Positions 25,767 through 33,333 of a DNA stretch of 39,256 bases are shown piece after piece (the first letter of the stretch is position 1; each line of letters begins with the position of its first letter). The position numbers and the translations under genes are program-made. The stretch is from Acidimicrobiaceae bacterium (lineage in GTDB: Bacteria; Actinomycetota; Acidimicrobiia; Acidimicrobiales; RAAP-2), in NCBI GenBank assembly GCA_003151235.1, contig PLWZ01000027.1, positions 1 through 39,256 of the forward strand. Direction: 5' to 3'. Below the pieces are notes generated by a model. That model was not told the DNA's origin, did not search any database, and worked only from the letters and a program-made list of their open reading frames with translations.

Positions 25767-26236
25767 CCTTGCTCACGATGGCCCGGGACGAGGTTCAACG
25801 TCACCGAGCAGATACCTCGGGGCACAAGAGAGCCGATATGGCGCGAGGCCGGGAGGTCGGCGTCGGTCCCTGGTAGCCGCAAGACCAGGTCGGCGCCTGT
25901 GACCGGGTCGATACCGAACGCCGAGATGGCGTTGGTCAGAACGTCCTCGACTGTGGTGTTCGGCGTTGCCCCGACGTCTTCGAAGCGCCCGTTGTAGCTG
26001 ACGCTTACCGAGATCGATCGGCACGGATGGTGGTGGACGTGGTGGTGATGACGGGACCCCACTTCGACGATTTCAATCAGCGCGATCTGCAGGTCGACTG
26101 GCTCGCCGTTGTCGTCGACGAACACGAAGTCCCCCTCGACCACGTCGACCAAGATCTGGCCGAGTGGCGTATCGGTAGGAGCGTCCTTGAGGGTGTCGAT
26201 GTCGTTCGTGCCCGGTCGGTGGATATAGAGGCGCAC
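25763..26236 (-). CDS. Tandem ubiquitin-like protein with His-rich linker and C-terminal Gly
   Basis: The 157-aa protein looks like two beta-grasp halves: residues 1-60 (MRLYIHRPGTNDI... FVFVDDNGEPVDLQIALIEI) and 73-157 (SISVSVSYNGRFEDV, TTVEDVLTNAISAFGI, ADLVLRLPG, CSVTLNLV). Between them is SRHHHHVHHHPC, seven histidines and a cysteine, a possible metal site. The chain ends REQG, so Gly157 is the terminal residue and needs no processing. This is the first gene of the operon, starting with GTG behind GAGGAGGG. It is the predicted modifier for the three following enzymes. Confidence 0.82.
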   Translation of the reverse strand: MRLYIHRPGTNDIDTLKDAPTDTPLGQILVDVVEGDFVFVDDNGEPVDLQIALIEIVEVGSRHHHHVHHHPCRSISVSVSYNGRFEDVGATPNTTVEDVLTNAISAFGIDPVTGADLVLRLPGTDADLPASRHIGSLVPRGICSVTLNLVPGHREQG

Positions 26237-26257
26237 GCTGCACCCTCCTCGTCACTA

Positions 26258-26285
26258 GTGATACTCCGATGAACTGTGTTGACCA
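26258..26285 (-). promoter_or_regulatory. Predicted promoter of the Ubl-E2-JAB-E1 operon
   Basis: On the minus strand TGGTCA, 16 bases, TATCAC (4/6 matches each to the sigma-70 boxes). It lies about 22 bp before the Ubl GTG. A 10-bp palindrome TCACTAGTGA (26252-26261) overlaps the -10. Confidence 0.45.
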
Positions 26286-26331
26286 TAGTAAACGTGACTT
26301 GGGGGCCTTGTCAACTATATGAAACACTGTT
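26272..26331. promoter_or_regulatory. Inverted repeat operator between the two arms of the locus
   Basis: AACTGTGTTGACCATAG (26272-26288) and the reverse complement of 26315-26331 (AACAGTGTTTCATATAG) agree at 12 of 17 positions: AACnGTGTTnnnnATAG. One half covers the -35 of the leftward promoter, the other the spacer of the rightward promoter. The XRE protein encoded next to it is the obvious candidate ligand. Confidence 0.5.
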
Positions 26332-26336
26332 ATCCT
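26308..26336 (+). promoter_or_regulatory. Promoter of the XRE-peptidase arm, leaderless start
   Basis: TTGTCA, 17 bases, TATCCT. The expected start of transcription, 7 bases on, coincides with the A of the ATG at 26343, so the mRNA is probably leaderless, as is common in actinobacteria. Confidence 0.6.
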
Positions 26337-26342
26337 GAGTGC

Positions 26343-26735
26343 ATGGCCACTCCTGAGAGCTCGAGACCAAGACTGCCGTCTTCCTTCCAACGTCTGGGCG
26401 CTGATTTGCGCCAGTTGCGTGAGCTTCGCCGCTCTACGTTGCGACAGGTGGCCGACGCGACCGACATCTCGGCCGCCTACCTGCTCAAACTTGAGCGCGG
26501 GGACGTGCAGTCGCCGTCGCCGCACGTGCTGAGGCGACTGGCCACGCATTTCAAGGTCTCCTACCTCGATCTCATGGCGCTGGCTGGCTATGCCGTGAGT
26601 GATTCCGGTGTTACCCGTCGCCCCCGTGGCGTGCTGGCATCGGCCCTGGTGGCCGAGCCTCTGACCGAGAGCGAAGAGCGGGCAATGACAGCGTTCCTGC
26701 TGACACTGCGCTCGCAACCCAGCTCGGAGCAGTGA
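26343..26735 (+). CDS. XRE-family regulator divergent from the ubiquitin-like operon
   Basis: The 130-aa protein has an N-terminal helix-turn-helix (FQRLGADLRQLRELRRSTLR, QVADATDISAAYLLKLERGD, PSPHVLRRLATHFKV, YLDLMALAGY) and a short C-terminal extension. It lies 106 bp from the Ubl gene, transcribed the other way, with both promoters and an inverted repeat between. It probably represses both arms. Its start is fixed by the promoter position (leaderless). It is followed by a 61-aa gene and a peptidase in the same direction. Confidence 0.88.
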   Translation: MATPESSRPRLPSSFQRLGADLRQLRELRRSTLRQVADATDISAAYLLKLERGDVQSPSPHVLRRLATHFKVSYLDLMALAGYAVSDSGVTRRPRGVLASALVAEPLTESEERAMTAFLLTLRSQPSSEQ

Positions 26736-26839
26736 TGCCGGCAGCGGGACCTGGAGTGGATGCTTGTCGGGTCGAGCCGTGCGTGGCTAGGTTGGATGTT
26801 ACGTACCCGGACCGCGGGCACGTCGCCAAGGAGAGTGCC

Positions 26840-27025
26840 GTGACCCCTCCGCGCGAATTCGAGCGCATCGTGGTGCCCGATGGGCTCCCAACTCACACCA
26901 CCCTGACCGATGTGCTGGGACAGCGGGACGACGCACTGGATCTCGAAGTTCAGGCGCAACTCGACGAGATACGAGACGCAGAAACCAGGGCCGAGCGCCA
27001 AACCGCTGAGGTGCGTCTCTATTAG
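26840..27025 (+). CDS. Small acidic helical protein, 61 aa, unknown
   Basis: A GTG start with an AAGGAG site 6 bases upstream gives 61 residues. The first part has FERIVVPDGLPTHTTLTDVL, the second a charged helix (ALDLEVQAQLDEIRDAETRA, ERQTAEVRLY). No family recognised. Position between the regulator and the peptidase suggests a cofactor, substrate or inhibitor of the peptidase; this is inference. The good ribosome-binding site argues that it is real. Confidence 0.6.
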   Translation: MTPPREFERIVVPDGLPTHTTLTDVLGQRDDALDLEVQAQLDEIRDAETRAERQTAEVRLY

Positions 27026-27123
27026 TTCGATTCGACGTCGGCACGCAACCGCCAAGTGACGGCCGATGAACCCTGTGGTGGCGAAACCGCAAGTGTGAGA
27101 GCGGGCACGAGGAGAGAACGGAT

Positions 27124-28629
27124 TTGCCGCTACCGCTAGCAAGCTGGAGCCCCACCGAAGCCAACGCCACCATCTTTGACATGAGGGTGCCGGGAGCTTG
27201 GGAGGACCTGGCGGCCGACTACACGTACATGCCGCGAGGCAATGCCCCATTGACCCGGATCTTCGCTATCGCTCAGGCGCACGGAGTGACCACAATCGTC
27301 AAAGAGCCTCGCTACATCGATGCCGATTGGCGCAGTCAACTGGCGCACTTTTACAACGGCAACTTCCGCCGATTCCCGTCGGTGTGCCACCGTCTCCACT
27401 TCTTCGCCGGCCCGGTTCCCTCCAATCTCGAGGACCTCAGCGGGCTCCAAGACTCCTACCGTGGCTATTCGGTGTTGCGACCTCTTCCCATCTCTCCCGT
27501 CGGAAGAACCATGCTCATGGCGCCGCCGGACATGGCCGATGCGGTGCGCTGCGAGAGCACCGAAGAGATCAATCTTTTCGGTTGGCCATTCGTGATTCGA
27601 GCGATGCCGTTCATCAGCCAGGACACCCAGTACCATCGTTGCGCGCACGCGGCGCTGTGGATGGTCTTGCGCCACGCGCACTTCGAACACGGACTGCCCA
27701 AGCGCCTACCCTCTGACATCCACGAGGCAGCGACCGGCGGGGTGATGACCGGCCGGCAGCTGCCCAGCGACGGACTATCCGCATACCAGCTCATGTGTGC
27801 CATGACGACGCTCGGACTGAGCCCGGCCCAAAAGCCCTTAGCTGAGACGCCAGAGGAGAACGAAGGGTGCGGTCTACTTCGTCTCCATGCCATGGTCTGC
27901 CGGTACGTGAACTCGTCCCTGCCGCCCATCGTGATCTCCAACACCCATGCGTGGGTCGTCACCGGCTACAGCCGACGAGGCAGCGCCGAACAACCCCGGA
28001 TCCATCTTTGGCGCCACGACGACGCGGCGGGGCCGTATATCGAGGTGCCGGACCCGTGGGACGAGAAGGAGGAGGCGCATCAACCCTGGCTCAGCGTGTA
28101 CCTGCCGCTCTTGCCCAAGGCGTTTGTCGACGCCGAACGTGCCGAATTAGTTGGAAAGAGTTTCGTGGGACAGTTCGCGAGGTCAGAGCTCGTGAAGGGA
28201 ACCACCTTTGCAGCCGCCGAGGCGGAGGAAGATGAACTTGAGGGCCCGACGTATCGCACCTATCTGGTGCCATCCACTCGCTTCAAACGAGATCTCTCGG
28301 TGAGGGGAGTTCCTGAGCGATTGGCAGTTGCCCTGCGTCTCTCCCCTATGCCGCGCTATGTCTGGGTCATCGAAGTGGTGGACCGGAAATTGCGCAATGA
28401 CGGTCAGCCCGACGTGCTGGGTGAGGTCGTACTCGACGCAACCCTTACGCAGTTCGAGCCACTCGGCGATCCGACATCGGTGATGCTCTTCCACGTCGAC
28501 GACGTGGCGCATCTAACCGGCGTAGATCAATCCGCCGCGCTTCGTCTCTCGCTCCCAAGGGGTGCGATCTATCGCACGGGATCCCCAGCTGTGCAGGACT
28601 TCGAAGCCCGCCAGTCTTCGCTGGGGTGA
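27124..28629 (+). CDS. Predicted papain-fold (C39-like) cysteine peptidase linked to the ubiquitin-like locus
   Basis: The 501-aa protein has an unassigned N-terminal region, a central cysteine-peptidase-like domain and an unassigned C-terminus (about 330-501). The proposed triad is Cys173 (QYHRCAHAALWMVLRHAHF), His275 (NTHAWVVTGY) and Asp299/300 (WRHDDAAGPYIEVPDPW); the Cys-aromatic helix and the H-V-T-G-Y strand fit the C39/papain-like fold. The protein has no signal peptide, so it acts in the cytoplasm. TTG 27124 with GAGGAGAG 6-7 bases upstream is the likely start; ATG 27181 is an alternative. It shares the XRE-driven transcript. It might process or remove the Ubl, or act as an effector. 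Confidence 0.65.
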   Translation: MPLPLASWSPTEANATIFDMRVPGAWEDLAADYTYMPRGNAPLTRIFAIAQAHGVTTIVKEPRYIDADWRSQLAHFYNGNFRRFPSVCHRLHFFAGPVPSNLEDLSGLQDSYRGYSVLRPLPISPVGRTMLMAPPDMADAVRCESTEEINLFGWPFVIRAMPFISQDTQYHRCAHAALWMVLRHAHFEHGLPKRLPSDIHEAATGGVMTGRQLPSDGLSAYQLMCAMTTLGLSPAQKPLAETPEENEGCGLLRLHAMVCRYVNSSLPPIVISNTHAWVVTGYSRRGSAEQPRIHLWRHDDAAGPYIEVPDPWDEKEEAHQPWLSVYLPLLPKAFVDAERAELVGKSFVGQFARSELVKGTTFAAAEAEEDELEGPTYRTYLVPSTRFKRDLSVRGVPERLAVALRLSPMPRYVWVIEVVDRKLRNDGQPDVLGEVVLDATLTQFEPLGDPTSVMLFHVDDVAHLTGVDQSAALRLSLPRGAIYRTGSPAVQDFEARQSSLG

Positions 28630-28765
28630 CGGGACCGTCCCTCTGGCTCCGCGAGAGAACCAGGGCTCTCACCATTTGGGTCCCAGTAGGGCCATCACGA
28701 AGACACGGACGAGTTATGGCTTTATGAGCGGAACCAAGGCAAGGCCCTGAGATCACTGGCTACAG

Positions 28766-28891
28766 TCAGATTGGTCGCATAGATCAGATTAGGTGTCGCG
28801 AGCTCTCTGCTAACTGACCGATATCCGGTGCAGCTTGATTTACGGTCTTATGCACCGAACGTACCGTGACATCCTTCTAAATCAGATTGGT
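28766..28891. repeat. Three TCAGATT direct repeats before the carbamoyltransferase
   Basis: TCAGATTGGT (28766), TCAGATTAGGT (28784) and TCAGATTGGT (28882) lie in the 271-bp gap between the peptidase and the carbamoyltransferase. They could be regulator-binding sites; the last ends 9 bases before the ATG. The rest of the gap shows nothing. Confidence 0.4.
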
Positions 28892-28900
28892 TGTTAGGCG

Positions 28901-30853
28901 ATGAACATCCTGGGACTCCACTTCGGCCACGACGGCGGAGCCACGATCGTCTCCAATGGGGAGGTGCGATCGTACGTTGCCCGCGAGCGAATCACCCGGA
29001 TTAAACATGCGCTCGGCATCGATATGAAGACGATAGAGCTTGCGTTAGAACTCGCCAATATTGAAGCCCACTCTCTGGACTGCGTGGCGGTCTCGTCTAC
29101 TCAGTGCGTCGAGCTCGTCATCGACGATCCTTCTCGGTTCGACATTAGATATTCGGGAACCGACTTCTTCGGACGACCCATGCCAACTGTATACGCCGGG
29201 CTCGACCATACTGCGATCGTCGCGGGCCATTCATGCACACTTCTGGACTACTTGTACGACGAACCCACGGCGATGACACACGTTGGAGAGAATTATCGAA
29301 AAACGTTTCCGCGTTACCAGGCAATTCGCCGTGATCAAATTTGCTTCGTCCCTTGGATCGACCAGTTTCTCGACGAAGCAGCCCTACGGACTCCTGTTGG
29401 TCTCAACCAACTCGATTTGGTTGCGCCTGAAATATCGGACCGATATAGGTATGGATTTCATTTACCAATCCGGGTTAGGTTGGATGATCTCGAGATACCA
29501 GGTTATGCGATACACCATCACCTGGCACATGCTGCCAGCTCCTACTACATGTCTCAGTTTGAAGAGGCCGCTATCTTCACTCATGACGGGTTCGGCTTTA
29601 GTGCCGGATACCACAGTGGGATGTTTTACCTGGGCAGGGATGAGGCTATCTACCCATTGGGCTGCCACAACCTCATCGTTGGGTACTTATATGAGACCGT
29701 TGCAAACGACCTAGGTCTTGGGGTCGGGGGGGCATCAGGGAAACTCATGGGATTGGCTCCTTATGGCCAGCCTCGATTCTTTGACTCGCGCTTTGTCGGA
29801 AATATCCACGACTTCCGTTCTACTTTCCCGAACTTGCCGCGCAGTTGGATCAATCACTGTCTCCGCATCGCTGAAGGCCTCGGCTATGAGACGAGCGCTC
29901 TGGGAGATCACGAGAAGGCAACTGATCCGGTCAACGCTGATATCGCGTCCAGCACACAACGAGTTCTGGAAACAACGCGACTGGCGGCCGTTCGGGCGCT
30001 ACGAAAGCAACTCCGCAATGCGCGAATTGAAGTAACGGACCTGTGCATGAGCGGTGGCACAGCTCTGAATTGCCCCTCGAACTCCGAAATCGCCAACAGC
30101 GGTTGCTTCGAGAGGACCTTTATCGAACCGGCCTGTGACGATAGCGGTATTGCGATCGGTTGCGCTCTCGCCGCCTATCACACAATCTTGGGCCATCCTC
30201 GACGCTTCGCAAGGCCGTCACCCTATTTGGGCCGCGTCTATACAGAACGGGATGTCGATAGCGCGGTTGCCGCGGCAGGGGCCGCCGTAACCGCCACCTT
30301 TTGTGACGACGCGGCGATCGCTGCCGCTGAGGATCTGCAGACGAACAGAATCGTCGGATGGTTCGAAGGTGCCAGCGAGTGCGGACCGCGAGCCTTGGGT
30401 CATCGTTCGCTTCTAGCCGACCCGAGGGACCCTGCCAACTGGTCAAGGGTGAACCGTATTAAACAACGGGAATCGTGGCGACCCTTGGCCCCGGCAGTTC
30501 TAGAAAGTGCGGCCGCCGAGTGGTATCAGGGTTTGCCACTGCCTTCGCCGTACATGTTGTTTAACGCCAAAGTACGATCACACCTCTTGCCCGCGGTAAC
30601 TCACGTTGATCGTTCGGCACGTATTCAGACGGTTGATCCCTCCTGTGGACAGTTCTATCGACTACTAGAAGCGTTCTCCTCGTTGACTGAAGTTCCAGTT
30701 GTGCTCAATACGTCACTCAATGGGCACGACGAGCCGATCGTTGAGACCCCAGCCGACGCCATCCAACTCTTGTTGGAACAGGACATCGACGTCCTCTTTT
30801 TGCAAGGTCGTCGAGTCGAGCGTTCGGCAACTGCCGCACGAACATCTATTTAG
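28901..30853 (+). CDS. Carbamoyltransferase (NodU/CmcH/TobZ family)
   Basis: The 650-aa protein has the two-part architecture of O-carbamoyltransferases. The N-terminal ASKHA-type domain starts MNILGLHFGHDGGATIV and contains HHHLAHAASSYY (206-217), a THDGFG segment, a GGASGKLMGLAPYG motif and SGGTALN (384-390). The C-terminal YrdC-like domain has GWFEGASECGPRALGHRSLL (about 486-505) and ESWRPLAPAVL. It makes carbamoyl-adenylate from carbamoyl phosphate and ATP and carbamoylates a hydroxyl group of a metabolite, often a sugar. A GT1 glycosyltransferase next door suggests a decorated natural product. Base composition is more AT-rich than the genes to the left. Confidence 0.95.
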   Translation: MNILGLHFGHDGGATIVSNGEVRSYVARERITRIKHALGIDMKTIELALELANIEAHSLDCVAVSSTQCVELVIDDPSRFDIRYSGTDFFGRPMPTVYAGLDHTAIVAGHSCTLLDYLYDEPTAMTHVGENYRKTFPRYQAIRRDQICFVPWIDQFLDEAALRTPVGLNQLDLVAPEISDRYRYGFHLPIRVRLDDLEIPGYAIHHHLAHAASSYYMSQFEEAAIFTHDGFGFSAGYHSGMFYLGRDEAIYPLGCHNLIVGYLYETVANDLGLGVGGASGKLMGLAPYGQPRFFDSRFVGNIHDFRSTFPNLPRSWINHCLRIAEGLGYETSALGDHEKATDPVNADIASSTQRVLETTRLAAVRALRKQLRNARIEVTDLCMSGGTALNCPSNSEIANSGCFERTFIEPACDDSGIAIGCALAAYHTILGHPRRFARPSPYLGRVYTERDVDSAVAAAGAAVTATFCDDAAIAAAEDLQTNRIVGWFEGASECGPRALGHRSLLADPRDPANWSRVNRIKQRESWRPLAPAVLESAAAEWYQGLPLPSPYMLFNAKVRSHLLPAVTHVDRSARIQTVDPSCGQFYRLLEAFSSLTEVPVVLNTSLNGHDEPIVETPADAIQLLLEQDIDVLFLQGRRVERSATAARTSI

Positions 30854-30954
30854 ACAACAGTCTCCATAGCGCGCGGTGTGATCCGCAAGGGGTTGCCGAT
30901 CCGTCTACGCGGCCCCGGCTAGCGGCGCCCGAACTCGCCGGCGATCGTAAGTGG

Positions 30955-32157
30955 TCAGCTTGGTGCCTCTACGCCTCCCAATAGTTCCGCCGCGATGGAA
31001 ATCGATGCAATTTCAGGCCGAATTAGCTTTGCGGCCAGCCCGCGAGCAGCATCTCGCCAGCGAGCGTCGCTCATGATTGATCCAACCGCCTCACCAATTT
31101 CGGCTGAACCTTTGGGAAGAGTACGGCCAACACCGAGTTTCGCTACCACCCTTGCGTTATAGGTCTGGTCGAAAGCATGCGGAGCGACAAGCGATGGAAC
31201 GCCCATCAATAACCCGGCATAGGTGCTACCAATGCCTCCATGGTGGATGAAAAGGTCGACGTCCGACAGTACTGAAGACAGCGGTACATGGCCCAGACAC
31301 CGAACGTTCGAAGATGAAAGTGTCCGACGCTCTTCGTCCGGAAGACCGACTAGGAGAAATCTCCCGTCGACATGTGAAGCACAACTCGCGATCGACTCCC
31401 AGAAATCTGAATCGATCAGACCGATGAAGGAACCCAGCGACACCACGACCTTGAAATTAGGGGCAGCCTGCAAAAACGAGATCGCATCATCGAGTTCAGC
31501 GCGAACCGGGAATACGGAGTCCCAGTAAGGAAAACCAAGCATTTTCATCCCGGCGCCGAGGTTCATCACACTGGGATCATGTGGGCCGACGGTGCGGGTC
31601 GAACTGATCCCCCACCTCAACGCCGGAACAGCGCTGGCCGGTAGCTTTAGGCGATGTTCCTGATCAATCAGCCAGTTCGCTAACGGGCCGCCGAACATTG
31701 ATGAACGTTTTCGACCCGCACTCCGTTGATGAATCTCATAGAGCTGAGGATACAAATGAAGACTAACCCACGGTATGCCGAGCTCCACCGCTGCCAAGGA
31801 TCCCCAGAATCCTTGTGCTGTCGTAACGATCAGATCCGGCTGTAGTCGCTTAGTCAGTGCAAGGCACGTTTGGTAATACTCCGACACGAGCGGATACAAG
31901 TAGTCAGCCAAGCTTCGACGCCAAGATGCCATGCCGTCGAAACGATTCGTATACATCTCGAAATCCGTGAGCGCTCGCCTTTCCGATCCGTCACCAACTG
32001 ACATGGTTCGAAAACCAGCGGACCGACAGTACAGACCAAGCCACCGAGGGGTCAGAAATGTCACATCGTGTCCCCGCTCCCGAAGCGCACTGGCCACTGG
32101 GACGCACGGAAGAATGTCTCCAGCTGTCCCGAACGCAGTGAATACGATCTTCGACAC
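30955..32157 (-). CDS. GT1-family glycosyltransferase (UGT/MGT type)
   Basis: The 400-aa protein is a GT-B enzyme. The N-terminus KIVFTAFGTAGDILPCVPVA with SALRERGHDVTFLT is the acceptor-side Rossmann fold. The C-terminal donor motif is HHGGIGSTYAGLLMGVPSLV followed by DQTYNARVVAKLGVG, the signature of nucleotide-sugar binding in this family. It would glycosylate a small hydrophobic molecule or macrolide-like acceptor in the cytoplasm. It converges on the carbamoyltransferase, with 101 bp between and no clear terminator. The 642-bp region upstream (32158-32799) is AT-richer and holds no gene I can support. Confidence 0.93.
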   Translation of the reverse strand: MSKIVFTAFGTAGDILPCVPVASALRERGHDVTFLTPRWLGLYCRSAGFRTMSVGDGSERRALTDFEMYTNRFDGMASWRRSLADYLYPLVSEYYQTCLALTKRLQPDLIVTTAQGFWGSLAAVELGIPWVSLHLYPQLYEIHQRSAGRKRSSMFGGPLANWLIDQEHRLKLPASAVPALRWGISSTRTVGPHDPSVMNLGAGMKMLGFPYWDSVFPVRAELDDAISFLQAAPNFKVVVSLGSFIGLIDSDFWESIASCASHVDGRFLLVGLPDEERRTLSSSNVRCLGHVPLSSVLSDVDLFIHHGGIGSTYAGLLMGVPSLVAPHAFDQTYNARVVAKLGVGRTLPKGSAEIGEAVGSIMSDARWRDAARGLAAKLIRPEIASISIAAELLGGVEAPS

Positions 32158-32714
32158 TCGTCAGTCCAGAGGGGGCATCGCAGCTCGTCGCACTCCGCTG
32201 CTAACCACGCAAGTTCGTAGCCGTCGAAAGCGACTCCGAACGCAAAGAGGTTCGGACTTCAAACAACGGGACAACCGATCGGCGATTGTCTCAACTAATC
32301 AGTCGCTCGAATACTTCAAGCGGGCAAGACCAATTATAGACAACGCTCAAGTGACCCTCGATCATCACACGTCTGGCATGCTCCTGTGCCATCAAGAGCC
32401 CATGGGATGAGAGTATGTCGGCCACTAGATTTGGAACCACCAGTTAATCCTTGCGCTCTCCGGAGATTGGCCTGAGGTCCATGGTAACGAAAGCCTCTCA
32501 TCCTGCCATCGCTCTAAACTGCCGGGCCCTGGCCTGCCCGCCATTGACCGCCCGTCCCCGGATACCCCCGCAATATACATAGGACGGAATCCACGACCCT
32601 TCTAACACAGCTTGGACCGACGATCGGGCCCTCGCAACCACGTCACGAGTCGGAACTTCAACCGCGTGACGAGCTTGCCTCATCAGACGCATTGACTCCG
32701 AAGACATGGGACCG

Positions 32715-32731
32715 GAAGAATGAAATTCTTC
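32715..32731. promoter_or_regulatory. 7-bp inverted repeat upstream of the ECF sigma gene
   Basis: GAAGAAT-GAA-ATTCTTC is a perfect inverted repeat about 70 bp before the sigma-factor ATG, in the divergent gap shared with the glycosyltransferase. It could be an operator or hairpin. Confidence 0.4.
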
Positions 32732-32799
32732 AGATCCCGCCAATATTTATTTCTTTTACCTGCAACCTTGGTGCCAGGTAGAGCGTGTGTACTAATCGC

Positions 32800-33333
32800 A
32801 TGGCCACAGGACCGATCGACGAGCAACCTGACGGCGGGTACGCGGCGCCTAGATCAACCTCCGGATTTGATGACCTCTTTCGCTCCACTTACTCTCGCCT
32901 CGTCGGCCAACTCTTCGCGATCACAACGAACCGATCTGAAGCCGAGGAAGCGATCCAAGAAGCTTTCGCTCGTCTCTGGTCGAACTGGGAGCAGCTAAAG
33001 GCATATGACAATTTGGAGGCATGGGTAAGACGCGTGGCAATAAATGTAGCTGTAACTAGATGGAGAAGTCAGGCCAAACTAGCTCGGCTTGGGGTTGAGG
33101 ATCTAGCGTCGAAGTGCGAGGTTTCAGCACTCCAGGTCATTTTAGTTCAGGGTCTTCGCCAGCTGCGGACAGCTCACCGAAAAGCACTCGTTTTGCATTA
33201 CATAGCTGGCCTGACCGTAGAAGAAATTGCTGTGGAACTTTCGACCTCGCCTAGCACCATTAAGTCATGGTTAAGCCGTGGAAGATCCAAGCTCAAGTCG
33301 TTGATCGATATTCAGGAGATGACGAATGGCTGA
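32800..33333 (+). CDS. ECF RNA polymerase sigma factor
   Basis: The 177-aa protein has sigma region 2 (FDDLFRSTYSRLVGQLFAIT, SEAEEAIQEAFARLWSNWEQ, AWVRRVAINVAVTRWR) and region 4 (LRTAHRKALVLHYIAGLTVE, EIAVELSTSPSTIKSWLSRG, RSKLK), with no other domains. It directs transcription in answer to an extracytoplasmic signal. The ATG at 32800 is chosen over a GTG 5 codons earlier. Its end overlaps the next gene by 8 bp, so the membrane protein downstream is probably its regulator or target. The promoter is not obvious. Confidence 0.93.
   Translation: MATGPIDEQPDGGYAAPRSTSGFDDLFRSTYSRLVGQLFAITTNRSEAEEAIQEAFARLWSNWEQLKAYDNLEAWVRRVAINVAVTRWRSQAKLARLGVEDLASKCEVSALQVILVQGLRQLRTAHRKALVLHYIAGLTVEEIAVELSTSPSTIKSWLSRGRSKLKSLIDIQEMTNG

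Noticed and set aside
26588..27250. 220-codon minus-strand frame over the XRE and 61-aa genes
   Set aside because: Antisense shadow; the XRE helix-turn-helix and the AAGGAG site support the plus strand.
32498..32743. 81-codon minus-strand frame in the divergent gap
   Set aside because: No ribosome-binding site or family pattern; the gap is better seen as regulatory.
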